A stretch of 64,000 nt of DNA, from assembly GCF_003015185.1 (NCBI RefSeq), contig NZ_CP027860.1, forward strand, positions 3,958,501 to 4,022,500, read 5' to 3'. Within the stretch, counting starts at the first letter, position 1. Each line of letters starts with the position of its first letter. A program made the translations under genes and the position numbers. The notes beneath the pieces are model-generated. The model saw only the letters and a program-made list of their open reading frames with translations, ran no database searches and was not told where the DNA came from. Below are positions 45,913-56,634 of the stretch, piece by piece. Source of the DNA: Ahniella affigens (lineage in GTDB: Bacteria > Pseudomonadota > Gammaproteobacteria > Xanthomonadales > Ahniellaceae).

Positions 45913-46605
45913 CTAGTTCTTATTGCGGGCCGATGTCGCTGGCGCGCGCTTGCTGCCTGCCGTGCGCGCCGCTGCGTTGGCACTCGGATGGGTGCGACCC
46001 GCCGTCACACCCAATTCGGCCAATACCGCGCGCGTCGCTGCAAGCACCCAGTGGTCCTGCGTGGCATCTGGGGTTTTGCCGCGCCGAAGCGCCGGCACGA
46101 TGGCAGCCAGCGGGACATCAATCAGCGCATAGCGCAGTCCCGCCATGGCGGTCGCATCGCTGGCGCCCAGCAACAATAGGCGCTTGCCAAAGTCCAGAAA
46201 CTGACGGCGCGCATCAGCCTCCAGTGCGCGTCCGGCATCTTGCATTGGCTTGGGCCAGGCTTGGTCCAGAAAGTCCTCGCGCCGATGCAGCATCAGTAGG
46301 CGCGACTCATCTGGGTCTATGCGCGCACGCGAGAGCACAAAACGCACACTCGCAATCGCCGCATCGATAGGGTCGCCTTGACTCAGCACCTGGTGGTAGT
46401 CGGCTTGGTAACGCGCGGCCGCATTGAGCCAAACCTGTCCCAGCAATTCATCGCGCGATGAGAAGCGATGGTAAATCGATCCCGTGGGCGCGCCCAATGT
46501 TGCGGCGATCTTCGCGATCGTCACTTCGGCAGGCCCGAGTTGCACCGCCAACGCGCGGGTCGCTTCGAGCATCTGTTCGCTTTGGAATTTCTGAGTACGC
46601 GCCAT
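45913..46605 (-). CDS. TetR/AcrR family transcriptional regulator
   Basis: 230 residues. N-terminal HTH with EVTIAKIAATLGAPTGSIYHRFSSRDELL; an Ala-rich helical ligand-binding domain follows, and the tail is basic (SKRAPATSARNKN). Upstream of nnrU, which it may control, and just downstream of a perfect 12-bp palindrome. Confidence 0.9.
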   Translation of the reverse strand: MARTQKFQSEQMLEATRALAVQLGPAEVTIAKIAATLGAPTGSIYHRFSSRDELLGQVWLNAAARYQADYHQVLSQGDPIDAAIASVRFVLSRARIDPDESRLLMLHRREDFLDQAWPKPMQDAGRALEADARRQFLDFGKRLLLLGASDATAMAGLRYALIDVPLAAIVPALRRGKTPDATQDHWVLAATRAVLAELGVTAGRTHPSANAAARTAGSKRAPATSARNKN

Positions 46606-46612
46606 GCATTTA

Positions 46613-46631
46613 GAATGCGCGTTCTAGAACG
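46613..46631. promoter_or_regulatory. Candidate TetR operator
   Basis: GAATGCGCGTTC (46613-46624, five of six pairs) overlaps the perfect palindrome CGTTCTAGAACG (46620-46631). It lies 8-26 nt upstream of the TetR-type start codon, a good position for autoregulation. Confidence 0.45.
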
Positions 46632-46714
46632 GATTGTCAATAAGGTGACGAACGCCCCCGCGCGGTCAACACCGCCCACTTTCCGGATGGTGATCGGTGA
46701 CTGGCGAAGCCAGC

Positions 46715-47440
46715 TCAGAACGGCGTCGCGTCCTGGCCGTTTTTCGGCAACGCAATGGGTTCGATCGTGGCATCCAGATCGAACTTCAGGTCGGTGCTGC
46801 CTTCCCTGAGCGAACTGATGCGATCAAGGCGCAACAGGCTGATGGGCCGGTGGTCGGCCTTATTGATCAACAGCGACACCGAGAATGCATGCTCGCTCGT
46901 ATCGCGGAAATAGCGCCGCTTGGCCGGCGGCAGCTTGGGATCAATGGCGACCAACCCATCGATCTGTACGCGCAGACATTGCGTTTCGCCGCATGGCTCG
47001 TCCTGGACCGACGCACCGGTAACGGCCTGCCAGTCGATCTCGACCAACGCCGGGCTCACATAACCGGGCGACTCGCAGATCCATTTGGTCTCGGCTTTGC
47101 GCACGTAGCACCAATTCTGGCGATCGCCCACGGCAATGTAGTTGGGCCGCATCTCGCGGATGATGGGGGTGGTGCCGTATGAGTATTCGTTTCGCCCCAG
47201 CGCCATCGTGCGGCCGTCCGGCATCCACTGGACCGAAGCCGCCGCACCATCGACTGCAAGCTCGGCAAAACGTTCGGAAGCCGACGCCAAGGCGGCTTTT
47301 GCTGCCCGAACCGATTCCTGATCGCGAATCAGCGTCACCACTTGCCGGGGCTTCCACGTTTCTGGCCCCTTAGGCGGTTTGGCGGCCAGAGACACCGTGG
47401 ACACAGCAGCCAACCAGAGCACGAGCATTCGACGAGCCAT
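46715..47440 (-). CDS. Exported protein of unknown function
   Basis: 241 residues with a signal peptide (MARRMLVLWLAAVSTVSLAA). The mature part has four cysteines in pairs (NWCYVRKAETKWICES, DEPCGETQCLRV), suggesting two disulfides, and a C-terminal beta-rich half (AFSVSLLINKADHRPISLLRLD) like an LolA/LppX-type fold. No family is assigned. It starts 10 nt after proA, as the last gene on this strand. Confidence 0.6.
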   Translation of the reverse strand: MARRMLVLWLAAVSTVSLAAKPPKGPETWKPRQVVTLIRDQESVRAAKAALASASERFAELAVDGAAASVQWMPDGRTMALGRNEYSYGTTPIIREMRPNYIAVGDRQNWCYVRKAETKWICESPGYVSPALVEIDWQAVTGASVQDEPCGETQCLRVQIDGLVAIDPKLPPAKRRYFRDTSEHAFSVSLLINKADHRPISLLRLDRISSLREGSTDLKFDLDATIEPIALPKNGQDATPF

Positions 47441-47450
47441 CAGCAGATCC

Positions 47451-48712
47451 CTATGGTTTCAGCAGATCGGGGTGCCGGACGTGTCCAGAACCGCTGACCA
47501 GCCATTTTTCGGTGGTCAAGGATAAGGCACCCATGGCGCCATAGGCATGGATTTTCGTCGTCGAGATGCCGATCTCAGCGCCAAGACCCAGTTCGCCGCC
47601 ATCGTTGAAGCGTGACGACGCGTTCCACATCACCGCCGACGCATCGACTTCGCGCTGGAAGCGCGCTGCCCGCTCGGCGTTGTCCGTCACGATCACTTCA
47701 GTGTGCTGACTGCCGTGCAACGCGATATGGGCGAGCGCGGCATCGAGATCATCGACCATCCGAATGGCCAGAATCGGCGCCAGATACTCAGCATCCCAAT
47801 CACTGTCTTCTGCAGGCACTACTGCCGAGATCAATGCCTGGGTGCGCGCGCATCCACGCAATTCGACACCTCGGGCCAAAAGCGCCGCGGCCGCGCCGGG
47901 CAACCAGGTTTCGGCAATGGCCTGATCGACCAGCAACGTCTCCAACGCATTGCACACCCCAGGCCGCGACGCTTTGCCGTCAAGCAGCAGACGCGTGGCG
48001 GTGACTTGATTGGCATCGCGATCGACAAACAAGTGGCAAACGCCCTTGTAATGCTGAACGACCGGGATGCGGCTGTTTGCCGCCACAAAACGGATCAACC
48101 CTTCGCCCCCGCGCGGGATGACCAGGTCGATCAGGCCTGCGCATTGCAACAGCTCCAGCATCTCCGAACGCTCACTGCTTGGCAGGCGCTGTACGCACGC
48201 TTCGGGCAAGCCAAGATCTGAGAGAACCGACTGCACCATCGTGGCCAGCGCCTGATTGCTGTACCAAGCCTCCGAGCCGCCGCGCAAGATTGCGGCATTG
48301 CCGCTCTTCAAACACAGCGCTGCCGCATCAATCGTGACGTTCGGCCGCGATTCGTAGATCATCGCGATGACGCCGAGCGGCACACGCATCCGTGCTAACC
48401 GCAGCCCATCGGCACGGACCTGCACTGATGACTCCTGTCCAATCGGGTCAGGCTGCGCTGCAATCGCGTCAACAGCATCGGCGAGCGCAGCGAGACGCTT
48501 CGGATCCAGATACAACCGATCCAGCATGGCCGGGCTGAGGCCGCGTTCGGCCCCCTGCCGCATATCCTCGGCATTTGCCTGCAGCACCGCCGAACCACGG
48601 GCACGCAGCCGGTCGGCGATGGCACGCAGCAACTGATTGCGGGATTCGGTGTTGAGATTGGCGAGCACCCGCGACGCAGCGCGCGCCGCCTGAGCCAGTT
48701 CGCGTACGGTGG

Positions 48713-48716
<4 letters not shown>
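47451..48716 (-). CDS. proA: Glutamate-5-semialdehyde dehydrogenase (gamma-glutamyl phosphate reductase)
   Basis: 421 residues, full length. Second enzyme of proline synthesis. Aldehyde-dehydrogenase fold with the catalytic cysteine in SRPGVCNALETLLVD, the NADPH-binding GVIAMIYESRPNVT region and the C-terminal ASSRFNDGGELGLGAEIGIS. Its start overlaps the proB stop by 4 nt (ATGA). Confidence 0.97.
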
Positions 48717-49813
<1,097 letters not shown>

Positions 49814-50191
49814 GAGGCAACCATCCAGGACACAATCGCTCTGGAGGTTAATGCCAAACCATGCCGCACGGAAATAAGCATCCGTCACGGCGATGTGCTG
49901 CACCGACACGTTGATCGGCGCGATGTCCGTCCGGGAACTGCGGCACAACGCCCGCACTCGGTCGAGCCAGGAAAAAGTTGCCATGCCGACGAGGCGACTG
50001 ACGTACGGGGGAGAACACTTCGTCGACATGGCAAGACCGAACATGCCCTGGCAGTAGGCGGCTGAATCGGGGAGTACTCAGCACCCAGCCCACCGATGCA
50101 CGAACCCAAAGCGCGGCTTGCCGCCCGCGCTTTCGGATCGCACACAACCCACTATTACGTGGCATCGTGTGCAATGGATTCTGGTGGATGC

Positions 50192-50230
50192 GAAAAAAAT
50201 TCCTACCTGTCTTTAGACGGGTAGGAATTT
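50192..50230 (-). terminator. Intrinsic terminator for the minus-strand exported protein gene
   Basis: AAATTCCTACC/GGTAGGAATTT arms (11 bp), with an inner GTC-TTTA-GAC hairpin and one T/G mismatch. The minus-strand reading has a run of T7 directly after the stem (50193-50199), so it acts for the minus strand; about 170 bp past the stop codon at 50403. Confidence 0.85.
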
Positions 50231-50322
50231 AGGCTTGGCAGTTACCTTCCGATCACCATTCAATGGCCAAGTAACGCTCTAACATGGAACCAAGGTATCG
50301 GACCCTGGACCTTCAGACCTGA

Positions 50323-50402
50323 ACTGAATCCGGCTCAGGTCCGGATTCAGTGGCCAAGAAGGCATTGCTGTAATGACTCCCCTGAACTTGTTCAGAGGCT
50401 CC
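50323..50402. repeat. Dispersed palindrome with CCTGAACTTGTTCAG end block
   Basis: A hairpin with ACTGAATCCGG/CCGGATTCAGT arms (50323-50333 and 50341-50351) and a CCCCTGAACTTGTTCAGAGG block (50379-50398) that is the inverse of the left block at 11604. The element ends exactly at the stop codon of the exported protein gene. Confidence 0.7.
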
Positions 50403-52364
50403 TTAGAACGTGTCAACAGCGATTTGATAGGTACTGGCCGCACCGTAGAAGCCTGACCAAATGGCAGCCGTTTCGACGTAGTACACGGTGTACGGGCCGC
50501 TTGGCGCGAAGGTATCGTTCAGGACCAGGCTGCTCGCGGCCTCGGCTGTACCAATCAGACTAATCGGACCCGTCGGGTAGTTGTCTTGGCGATACAGGCG
50601 AATGCGCGATCGCTCGGCAGCGGCGCCATTCATCGTTACCCGAACCGGAACACTTGGACCAACGGCAAAGGCGGTCCAATCGGTATCGCCCGCCACGTGG
50701 AAGTTGTGCGCCTGCGGCTGACCACCGTACAACGCCTTGTATTGATCGCGGGTATTGTCGGCCTCGTAGGCATCGGCAGCGATCGGCACTGGCGCAGTCG
50801 TTGCCAGTAAGTTGTAGTCGGTGTTGCTGCTGGAAGCGTTGCCCACCAGCTTACTCTCCAGGAAGTAGACGTGTGTCGCTGGCGAAAGCGGCGAGGCGTG
50901 CTGCAGGCTCAGATTCGCGCAGGAACCATTGGTCGATGCAACCAGTTGACGCACGCCATTCGGATAATTTGGGTGCAAGTAAAGATTCAACGCGCACTGA
51001 CCAAAAGCCGAGCCAGAGAGCACAATGTTGGCCTGCACGCCAGCGCCGATAGCGAACGCCGACCAATCCGCATCGTTGGCCCGATGGAAGTTGTGGTACT
51101 TGCGCTGACCGTCATAAAGCGGTTTCCACTGATCCGGAGCGTCGTCGATTTCGTGGGCATCAGCAACCGCCTGCGGTTGCGCATTGAACTGAATGGTGTG
51201 GCGGAAGTTGGGCGATCCGACGGCGTAGGCCACCAGACGGTGCTGACCTGCTGACAAACCGGTAATCGGATTGCCGACGGGCTGACCATCGAGTTCCAGT
51301 GCGGTACTGCCGGTGGCCGACACGGAGACGGTCAACGGTAGGTTCGAATTGACGGTGGCGCCGAAGCCCGGCGACGTAATCGTGACTGGTTGCGTCGGTG
51401 CTGCGGTATTCGCCCACGTAGCGATCGTGTTGATGTCGCCTGCCGAGAATCGCTTGATCACCGGATTGACGTAGTTGGTACCAAGCGCGCTATTGATCTG
51501 ATAGACGGCGTGAGTGCCAACGGGAACACTACCGGAGGAGTTGATGAATGCCGGGCCGCCGGTATACAGCCACAAGGGGGCAAACAAGGTGTAACTGGTC
51601 CAATAGAATGAAGCAAAAGTCCCATTGTCACCGTTCGCGGTCCCACCATGGCAGCTGCCACCACCGTTCGCCGTGACACCCTCCACACTCAGACCGAACG
51701 CCGCACCGGTTGGCGAAACCAGAGCACCGGGCACATGCTGGGCACCGGCGGTTCGCCCAACCGCTTTCATCAGCGACAGACCGGCCACCATGCCAGGACC
51801 ACTGCCGATCCGACGCACCTGATGCACATCGTAGAAAATCCCGTCTGCATGCAAGCAAAGATCGTTATAGTTGCCAGCCAACTCCGCGCCGGCAATGGCC
51901 AGATTGGAACTTGCGAACCAAGCCGATGCGATGGCGCTACCACCCGTACCGCAGCGTCCGGTATGCACCCGTGCCACCGGAGTGCCAAATCCGCACAGTG
52001 CCTTGTTCGCTGACTCGGATTCATCTGCGCCCAAGGCGGCCATCGGCGAATCCGTCACGGTGGCCCGACGCGTTGCTCGGTCATCAGGGCTCAGCGCACG
52101 CAGGATTGGTGCTGTCTGCAGCGCGCATTCCGTATTGGCGTCCAGGCGAAAACGGGAAACAGTAATGGTCTGCCCGTCTGACTCGATCAGTTCGGAGCGC
52201 GTCAGCGTCTTCTGGCGCACGCTCGCGTCTTTCAACAAATTGCTCGGACAGTTCACCAGTTGCGGGGATTCAACTTGTTTGGCGCTGGCGCATTCGGTTG
52301 CGCCGCCAGCGAGTGCAATAGCGGTAGCGAGCAGCGACCAGCTGCCCTTTGAAAAGTGATTCAT
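50403..52364 (-). CDS. Exported protein with two PPC-like repeats
   Basis: 653 residues from the ATG at 52364 (GGA 7-8 nt upstream; an ATG three codons earlier is possible). Signal peptide (SWSLLATAIALAGGATECA). A Cys/Gly/His-rich N-terminal domain (about 100-310) has GRCGTGGSAIASAW, YNDLCLHADGIFYDVHQ and GGGSCHGGT, unassigned. An Ig-like segment (about 325-410) and then two homologous beta-jelly domains of about 115 residues: HEIDDAPDQ...NDADWSAFAIG and YEADNTRDQ...GDTDWTAFAVG, the pattern of bacterial pre-peptidase C-terminal (PPC) domains. No protease motif found. Secreted, function unknown. Confidence 0.72.
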   Translation of the reverse strand: MNHFSKGSWSLLATAIALAGGATECASAKQVESPQLVNCPSNLLKDASVRQKTLTRSELIESDGQTITVSRFRLDANTECALQTAPILRALSPDDRATRRATVTDSPMAALGADESESANKALCGFGTPVARVHTGRCGTGGSAIASAWFASSNLAIAGAELAGNYNDLCLHADGIFYDVHQVRRIGSGPGMVAGLSLMKAVGRTAGAQHVPGALVSPTGAAFGLSVEGVTANGGGSCHGGTANGDNGTFASFYWTSYTLFAPLWLYTGGPAFINSSGSVPVGTHAVYQINSALGTNYVNPVIKRFSAGDINTIATWANTAAPTQPVTITSPGFGATVNSNLPLTVSVSATGSTALELDGQPVGNPITGLSAGQHRLVAYAVGSPNFRHTIQFNAQPQAVADAHEIDDAPDQWKPLYDGQRKYHNFHRANDADWSAFAIGAGVQANIVLSGSAFGQCALNLYLHPNYPNGVRQLVASTNGSCANLSLQHASPLSPATHVYFLESKLVGNASSSNTDYNLLATTAPVPIAADAYEADNTRDQYKALYGGQPQAHNFHVAGDTDWTAFAVGPSVPVRVTMNGAAAERSRIRLYRQDNYPTGPISLIGTAEAASSLVLNDTFAPSGPYTVYYVETAAIWSGFYGAASTYQIAVDTF

Positions 52365-52978
52365 AAGGTCCATTCTGAATTCGAGGTGGGATGTGTTCGT
52401 GATCGCGTCACGAGGTTTCGACACAGGATGGGCCTGCAATCAATCCGATCGATTGCAGAGCGGTTCAATTTCCCGTGACTTTTGTTTACTCGGAATCCTT
52501 TGGCCGAACCGATCAGAAATCCGCACGACCTTAGCCCCTAGCATCGCCGTCGCGATCATCCGAACGTGACCTCACGCGGTCGAGAAGCGTTGGCTGTCCA
52601 TTCTGAGCCCTAGCCGAATCCAGCGGCGCCGTCGCACAAGCAGCGACGATGTCGCGGTCGTGCGTCGACACAAGCCATCAATTGCTTGGCCCGAAGCGGA
52701 GCACTCCGATGCATCATTTCGAAGCTGCACGTCCAGACACTGGTTATGACCCGAACCGGCAATTTGCAAGGCTGGTGACGTATCCCGCCGTTGGCCTGAC
52801 AAAGTTTGGACGAACTTGGAGACAAGACCTTGCGCGAGCAGAATGCGAAACAACCACTACGGATTGAACGCGCAACACGGCATGGGATCGATCGGCGAGA
52901 AACGTATTCAAGCGATTCGCGGAACACCACACTCGATGGAGATCAGACAGTGCAGAACCGGCAGGCGCGACCCTGCCC
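52365..52978. other. Long intergenic region, no gene recognised
   Basis: 614 bp holding the promoter space of the exported protein gene and the end of the membrane-protein unit. Frames in it (for example 52572-52853 minus) have no family similarity. No palindrome as strong as those elsewhere. Confidence 0.5.
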
Positions 52979-53419
52979 TCAGTGCGATCCCGCCACTGAT
53001 GAGTCGAACAGCGCTTTCACGCTTGGGCGATTCAGCACAATGATCGTGAACACGCCGAGCGCGGTGCCCATCGGCATGAACAGACACAGCAGACCGGAGA
53101 TCACGAGGCAAAAGGTAAAGCTCTGCCTCGCCTTGAGCTTTCGGGCCACCCGAAACACCATGCCGGCAAACGTAAACCCGATCATCATGAACATCAGCGC
53201 GACGCCGATAAAGATCCAGCCCAGCGCTGCGGGCGACTCATTGCCGGGTTGCTCGGGCAACCATCCGGCAACGATCGCAATTCCCATAATCAAGTGAATG
53301 ATCGGAAACAGCGCAAAGAACGCCATGACCCCGGCGCAGACATAATGAAAGATCACCAGCAGACGCAGGTGCTCCGAATCGGTTTTCTGCTGATCAACGC
53401 CAAGGGGCTGCGCACTCAT
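52979..53419 (-). CDS. Small integral membrane protein of the oxygenase unit
   Basis: 146 residues from the ATG at 53419 (1 nt after the preceding stop codon). A 20-residue polar N-terminus, then about three to four membrane segments: YVCAGVMAFFALFPIIHLIMGIAIVAGWL, ALGWIFIGVALMFMMIGFTFAGMVF and SFTFCLVISGLLCLFMPMGTALGVFTIIVLNRPSV. The last part (GLLCLFMPMGTALGVFTIIVL) resembles DUF4064/transmembrane proteins of unknown function. Last gene of a four-gene unit. Confidence 0.7.
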   Translation of the reverse strand: MSAQPLGVDQQKTDSEHLRLLVIFHYVCAGVMAFFALFPIIHLIMGIAIVAGWLPEQPGNESPAALGWIFIGVALMFMMIGFTFAGMVFRVARKLKARQSFTFCLVISGLLCLFMPMGTALGVFTIIVLNRPSVKALFDSSVAGSH

Positions 53420-53420
53420 T

Positions 53421-54092
53421 TCAAGTCTCCGCATAGCGGCGCATGAGATTCGCATGCGCCTTGTTGAGCAAATCAAATGCCTCGCCCTGGCCCAGGCTCG
53501 CGCGCACCAGGTTGCGAGCGCGCAGCACATCATATTGGAGCTCGCGCATTGCCGGGTCACGGATCAGGCTCTGCACCCAGCCCACGACGGCCAGCCGCTC
53601 GCCACGGGTCACTTCGCGAACCCAATGCAATTGCCCAGTGGGGTAACAGATCACGCTACGCGCTGGGAGCTTGAACGCCATCTCCTGATTGCCCGATTCG
53701 AAGACCAGCTCGCCGCCGTCATACGATTCGGGGTCGGCCAGAAACAGCGTAAAACTGAGGTCCGAGCGAATCGGATTCGGATGACCGATGATCGGCGCGT
53801 CCACATGGGCGCCGTAGAACATCCCCGGTCCGTACCGATTGACCAACACGGTGTTCATCGTGCGCGCCTGCGTGGCCGACACAAAGGTCTCGTTGCGGCG
53901 CAACGCCTGCATCACCAAGCGCGAGATCGGCTGGTTGATCGACTGCTCGCCAGTGATCTCGTCGTTATGCTTGATTTGCGCGAGCGCCTGGCCCACGGTC
54001 CGACCACCGTGGCTGAATTCGGTGGACCGAATCCACCCGAGCAGCGCCTGATGCTCGTCTTCGGTGATCAGTTCAGGCAGACAGAAGATCAT
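53421..54092 (-). CDS. PKHD-type Fe(II)/2-oxoglutarate dioxygenase, copy 2
   Basis: 223 residues. Double-stranded beta-helix with the 2-His-1-Asp facial triad H96, D98 and H156 (YGAHVD...PTGQLHWV) and the 2-oxoglutarate arginine R166. Similar to PiuC/PKHD-type hydroxylases linked in other bacteria to TonB-dependent siderophore receptors. It is a paralog of the next upstream gene; the two share the whole catalytic frame and the same length, so they arose by tandem duplication. Confidence 0.9.
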   Translation of the reverse strand: MIFCLPELITEDEHQALLGWIRSTEFSHGGRTVGQALAQIKHNDEITGEQSINQPISRLVMQALRRNETFVSATQARTMNTVLVNRYGPGMFYGAHVDAPIIGHPNPIRSDLSFTLFLADPESYDGGELVFESGNQEMAFKLPARSVICYPTGQLHWVREVTRGERLAVVGWVQSLIRDPAMRELQYDVLRARNLVRASLGQGEAFDLLNKAHANLMRRYAET

Positions 54093-54101
54093 CGACTTGC
54101 C

Positions 54102-54773
54102 TCAAGTCTCGGCGTAGCGACGAACGAGGTTCGCAAACGACTTGTTCAACAATTCAAAGGCGCGACTATTGCCTTCGGCCGCGTGCACGAGACTCCGCGC
54201 CCGCGAAATATCGTGCAGCAATTCGCGCACGCCGGGATCGCGGATTAGGCTCTGGAACCAGCCGACCACCGCCACACGCTCACCGGACTGCAGCGGTCGC
54301 ACCCGGTGGAGCTGCCCGGTCGGGTAACAGATCAGACTGCCCACCGAAAGTTTGTAGATCGCCTCATTGCTGCCCGTGTCAAACGCCAGCTCGCCACCTT
54401 CATAGCGATCGGGCTCGGACAAGAACAACGTGAACGACAAGTCCGAGCGGATCAAGGTGGGATCGCCCATCAACGGCGTATCCACATGCAAGCCATATTG
54501 CATGCCGGGCTGATAGCGGCTGACTAACATGGCCGCGAGGGCACGTGGGTGCGTTGCGTCCATGAACACTTGGCTGCGGCGCAGTGCATTCATGACCAGG
54601 CGCATGATCTCCGGCATCACCGGATGGTCCAATGGTATCTGGGTATTCTGCTTGACTTGGCTGAGCTGAGCACCTGCCGTTTCGCGACCATCCACAAATT
54701 CGGCGCGCGCGATCAGCGTTTTCAGCACCCGCACTTCGTCGGGCGTGACCAGATTGTCGAAGGTCAGGATCAT
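54102..54773 (-). CDS. PKHD-type Fe(II)/2-oxoglutarate dioxygenase, copy 1
   Basis: 223 residues, with triad H96, D98, H156 and R166 at the same positions as copy 2 (YGLHVD, PTGQLHRV). Nine nt separate it from copy 2. No TonB receptor is visible, unlike the usual PiuC setting. It follows the FHA-PP2C phosphatase gene with 5 nt between, so the unit is phosphatase-oxygenase-oxygenase-membrane protein. Confidence 0.9.
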   Translation of the reverse strand: MILTFDNLVTPDEVRVLKTLIARAEFVDGRETAGAQLSQVKQNTQIPLDHPVMPEIMRLVMNALRRSQVFMDATHPRALAAMLVSRYQPGMQYGLHVDTPLMGDPTLIRSDLSFTLFLSEPDRYEGGELAFDTGSNEAIYKLSVGSLICYPTGQLHRVRPLQSGERVAVVGWFQSLIRDPGVRELLHDISRARSLVHAAEGNSRAFELLNKSFANLVRRYAET

Positions 54774-54778
54774 GGCAC

Positions 54779-56443
54779 TTAGCGGCGATACAACGCGATC
54801 ATGGTCAGGTCATCGTACTGGGTGACATCACCCAGCACTTGCCCCACGGCTGTCAACAGCGATTCGATGGTCTGCCCTGCCGAACGCGACTGCGCGAGCA
54901 CGTGTTTGACCCGTTCCAGACCGAACGGATCGCCACTTGGCCCTTGTGCCTCGTCCAAACCGTCCGTGAAAAAGAGGGCGCCGTCACCCCGATTCAGTTC
55001 GATGATCTGATCGGTGTACACCGCCATCTGCGGGGTTCCGAGCGCAGGCGAAATAGTCAGCGACGGCGTTTCGATGCTGCCGTCGACACGTCGAATGAGT
55101 GGTGGCGGATGCCCGGCAGTCGCAATTTTCAGCAAGCCCCGCGCCGGATCAAGCGACGCCACCGTCACGGTGATGAACATGCCCGCTTCCATCTCGTTGC
55201 GAATCAGGTTCTGCATCTGCGTGAGCAGGTCGGCTGGCGACTTGCTGCGCGGCGCGAAAGCCCGTGCATGCGCACCCACACGCGCCATGTACAGCGCAGC
55301 CGGCATGCCTTTGCCAGACACATCGCCAATCATCAGCGCGATCCGACCATCGCCGAGCGTGAGGAAATCAAACAGATCGCCACCGACGATCCGTGCGGCG
55401 GTGTAGTTGTCGGCGATTTCATAGCCGTCGATGCGCGGCGTCGCAGCCGGCAGAAAGCGCTGCTGGATGCGTCGTGATAGATCGATGTCCTGAGGATGGA
55501 TCAGGCGCTCGGACTCTGCATGCCGGTTGCCGGTCAAGATCGCGCCAATCAAGCCGGCGATGCCATTCATGAACGCACGATCAGACGCGCGCACCGCGAG
55601 CGGATCGCGCTCTGAAGCGAGGAACAGCGCACCCAGCACATTGCCCATGCTGCGCACCGGTATCGTTGCCACGGCGCACGGCAGGCGGTCCAGATACGCG
55701 GCGGGCACCATGCTGGGCCCTGCCGCTGCCTGCGACACGATGATCGGCTGCGCATGCGATACGGCCGCGCTGGCCAGCGCGTTGGCCAAGTCTTCGTCCA
55801 GACGCATGCCGCCACGCACGCGTTTGCAGAGCACGCGCCAGGGCCGATGCGCCGCTTCGCGGGCAAGCAAGGCGAACGCCTCGACGCGCGGGAATGCCTC
55901 GGCGAGGCTGGCCAGTGCTCCATTCAATTGGTCATCCAGCCCAGTCTGATCGGCGATCTGCTCACCCAGCTGGGTCATCGCTGACAGGCGGGAAATCGTA
56001 TTCTGATACAGCTCGTTGGCGGCCGAGGTCCGTGGTGCCTGCGTTGGCGGCGTCAGTGGCTCGACCGTCACGATCGGCGGCGCGGCCGCGCGGCTGGGCG
56101 GAAACGGCGTCGTTTCCATGATGGTGGGTTCGGGCGACAGGGGCTGCTGCGTGCGATCCCGACTTCGGACCCTGAGGCGCGTCTGACCGAGTTCAATCGT
56201 GTCGCCATCAAGCAGCGGTACCGGTGCCAACAACACTTTGCCGTTGTGCCGCGTGCCGTTGGCGCTTTCGAGATCTTTGAGCCGCCAACTGTTGCCAACC
56301 GGTTCGATTTCGGCATGACGACGCGACACGGCGAGGTCGCTGATTACCAGGTCAGCAAACTGCCCCCGGCCCAGTACTGTCTGGCCGGCAATCACAAACT
56401 TTTGGCCAGCCTGGGGGCCAGCCTCGGCAATCAGTTCCAGCAT
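54779..56443 (-). CDS. FHA-GAF-PP2C (SpoIIE/RsbU-type) protein phosphatase
   Basis: 554 residues from the ATG at 56443; an ATG at 56485 would add 14 residues and no Shine-Dalgarno decides. N-terminal FHA domain (1-95) with GRGQFADL, SRRHAEIE and ANGTRHNGK binds phosphothreonine. A linker is followed by a GAF-like domain (about 160-325) and a PP2C/SpoIIE domain (about 345-554) with metal ligands in GGDLFDFL and GDVSGKG. Soluble. FHA plus PP2C implies a role in Ser/Thr phosphorelay, possibly opposing the Hanks-type kinases in this window; this is inference. First gene of the unit. Confidence 0.9.
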   Translation of the reverse strand: MLELIAEAGPQAGQKFVIAGQTVLGRGQFADLVISDLAVSRRHAEIEPVGNSWRLKDLESANGTRHNGKVLLAPVPLLDGDTIELGQTRLRVRSRDRTQQPLSPEPTIMETTPFPPSRAAAPPIVTVEPLTPPTQAPRTSAANELYQNTISRLSAMTQLGEQIADQTGLDDQLNGALASLAEAFPRVEAFALLAREAAHRPWRVLCKRVRGGMRLDEDLANALASAAVSHAQPIIVSQAAAGPSMVPAAYLDRLPCAVATIPVRSMGNVLGALFLASERDPLAVRASDRAFMNGIAGLIGAILTGNRHAESERLIHPQDIDLSRRIQQRFLPAATPRIDGYEIADNYTAARIVGGDLFDFLTLGDGRIALMIGDVSGKGMPAALYMARVGAHARAFAPRSKSPADLLTQMQNLIRNEMEAGMFITVTVASLDPARGLLKIATAGHPPPLIRRVDGSIETPSLTISPALGTPQMAVYTDQIIELNRGDGALFFTDGLDEAQGPSGDPFGLERVKHVLAQSRSAGQTIESLLTAVGQVLGDVTQYDDLTMIALYRR

Positions 56444-56634
56444 GATGGGGAAAGAGGGTTCTTCGGCATGGCTGGAGTTTGGCATAAACTCGAAGGCGAG
56501 TAGACAGACCAGCCCACTGGACCCGTCCGGCGCCAGCCTGAAGCGCCGGGATCGGAATCTGGATCCTGGCTGCATTCCAACCTGTTCGTAATCCCGCGAT
56601 CTGGCCCGCGTTTGTGGGCCCATGGAGATAGAAG

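Larger units (their letters stand above)
49814..50402. other. Intergenic region between proB and the exported PPC-repeat protein
   Basis: 589 bp. Contains the terminator hairpin at 50197-50230 and repeat copies at 50323-50402. No coding sequence supported. Confidence 0.55.

Noticed and set aside
52806-53297. 163-codon plus-strand frame overlapping the small membrane protein
   Set aside because: Its second half is antisense to a membrane protein with good TM helices; the first half has no similarity or Shine-Dalgarno.
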